This document shows, one piece after another, positions 5,436-6,122 of a stretch of 6,122 bases of DNA. This DNA is from Burkholderiales bacterium. GTDB taxonomy: Bacteria; Pseudomonadota; Gammaproteobacteria; Burkholderiales; Casimicrobiaceae. The position numbers and the translations under genes were made by a program. The notes beneath the pieces are model-generated. The model ran no database searches. It was given only the letters and a program-made list of their open reading frames with translations, and was not told the origin of the DNA. Position 1 is the stretch's first letter. Every line of letters starts with the position of its first letter. The DNA lies in contig JAITBX010000184.1 in assembly GCA_031283405.1 (NCBI GenBank), positions 1-6,122 on the forward strand, in the 5' to 3' direction.

Positions 5436-6008
5436 ATGACCACACTGGTTGTTGTACGCAAAAACGACGAAGTTGTCGTCGCCGCCGATTCACTCACCAC
5501 TTTCGGCGACACCAAACTGGCAGCGCCTTACGATCAAAGCTACGAAAAAATTCTGTGCCACCGCGGCAGCTACATTGCCTTGTGCGGTTCGGCGGCGCAT
5601 CAACTGGTTTTTGAAAGCCTGCTGGCGCAAAACCCGCTCGACCTGTCGAGCAAAGCGGCCATCTTCGAGAGCTTTCGCAAACTGCATCCGCTGCTGAAGG
5701 ATTTGCATTTTCTCAATCCGAAAGAAGAAGAGGACGATCCTTACGAGTCGAGTCAGATGACCGCGCTGATCGCCAACGAGCGCGGCATCTTCGGCGTCTA
5801 TTCGATGCGCGAAGTTTTCGAATACACCCGCTTCTGGGCAGCCGGTTCGGGGCGCGATTACGCGCTGGGCGCGATGAACGCCGTGTATCCGCACATCGAC
5901 AGCGCCGAAACCATTGCCCGCTTGGGCATTGATGCCGGCGCGGCCTTCGATAAAAATACGGCGCTTCCGTTGACGCTTTACAAAACGCGCTTGCACACTT
6001 CCGAGTGA
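5436..6008 (+). CDS. Proteasome-like Ntn hydrolase, BPH family (HslV/20S relative)
   Basis: A 190-residue protein with the proteasome/HslV fold. The start, MTTLVVVRKNDEVVVAADS, parallels HslV (MTTIVSVRRNGHVVIAGDG). Removing Met would expose Thr2 as the N-terminal nucleophile. D18 matches catalytic Asp17 of HslV, K38 in YEKIL matches Lys33 after a four-residue insertion, and AAGSG (135-139) matches the IGSGG loop. Sequence past residue 20 differs from true HslV, and no HslU ATPase gene adjoins, so I assign it to BPH, the beta-proteobacterial proteasome homologue known as a 14-subunit double ring. Its substrates and any partner unfoldase are not established. An acidic stretch (EEEDD, 97-101) is a likely loop. 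The ATG at 5436 is fixed by the need for an N-terminal Thr; a weak GAGA lies 8 nt upstream. It is 58 nt after gluQ with its own -10 box. HslV or Anbu are less likely alternatives. Confidence 0.8.
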   Translation: MTTLVVVRKNDEVVVAADSLTTFGDTKLAAPYDQSYEKILCHRGSYIALCGSAAHQLVFESLLAQNPLDLSSKAAIFESFRKLHPLLKDLHFLNPKEEEDDPYESSQMTALIANERGIFGVYSMREVFEYTRFWAAGSGRDYALGAMNAVYPHIDSAETIARLGIDAGAAFDKNTALPLTLYKTRLHTSE

Positions 6009-6045
6009 TACTAATTTGTAATCACTCATAAACAAATCTTTTTTT
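6003..6045 (+). terminator. Possible terminator of the proteasome-like gene
   Basis: Seven T (6039-6045) follow two alternative hairpins. GAGTGAT (6003-6009, overlapping the stop codon) pairs perfectly with ATCACTC (6021-6027); ATTTGT (6014-6019) pairs with ACAAAT (6032-6037), which lies right before the T-run. Their bases overlap, so only one can form at a time. The second has the correct position for a terminator but is short, AT-rich and has a 12-nt loop. Confidence 0.4.
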
Positions 6046-6054
6046 GAATAAACG

Positions 6055-6077
6055 ACCCCGCGCCAAGAGCGTGGGGT
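6055..6077. repeat. GC-rich hairpin in the right flank
   Basis: ACCCCGCGC (6055-6063) and GCGTGGGGT (6069-6077) form a 9-bp stem with one G-T pair and a 5-nt loop. On the plus strand it is not followed by a T-run. On the minus strand TTTATT begins 2-3 nt after it, so it could end a convergent gene lying beyond the window. The rest of 6078-6122 shows no gene or motif that I recognise. Confidence 0.4.
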
Positions 6078-6122
6078 ATTAGAAAGTGCCATTAGAAAAG
6101 TTTTAGCTGTCTCAAATCCTCT

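Overview
The window looks like a chromosomal segment of a betaproteobacterium. The main grounds are the order proS followed by a small exported lytic transglycosylase, which I recall as common in that class, and a terminal gene that fits the beta-proteobacterial proteasome homologue (BPH) family. A tRNA-Thr(CGU) that closely matches the proteobacterial type agrees with this. I cannot name the genus. Most of the content is housekeeping. I see no CRISPR array, phage module or toxin-antitoxin pair.

Layout. Positions 1-111 (minus) hold the first 37 codons of an IS3-family OrfA, whose element runs off the left edge; its outer end lies near 170-180. Positions 180-354 are non-coding, with a TGGGCA-type inverted repeat and a probable minus-strand terminator. 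Positions 355-1548 (minus) encode a membrane-anchored calcineurin-like metallophosphoesterase. The divergent region 1549-1861 holds a minus-strand -10 box, a series of hairpins ending in a strong plus-strand terminator (1712-1737) with no known gene in front of it, and a stable-RNA-type promoter for the tRNA. From 1862 to 6008 everything is on the plus strand: tRNA-Thr(CGU), proS, a periplasmic lytic transglycosylase, gluQ (glutamyl-Q tRNA-Asp synthetase) and the BPH-like Ntn hydrolase. The right flank has hairpins and no gene.

How the genes relate. The tRNA, proS, transglycosylase and gluQ are closely spaced with no visible terminator between them. They may form one transcription unit that starts at the tRNA promoter, with tRNA processing releasing a proS message that has an 18-nt leader and no Shine-Dalgarno. 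Three of the four concern tRNA: a tRNA itself, proline charging, and glutamylation of queuosine in tRNA-Asp. The BPH-like gene has its own perfect -10 box just after gluQ and is probably transcribed separately as well.

The most unusual points are three. gluQ has no ATG, GTG or TTG start before its conserved ATP-binding motif, but a good Shine-Dalgarno sits in front of a GTA codon. The tRNA and proS are almost fused. A terminator-capped intergenic stretch may encode a small RNA.
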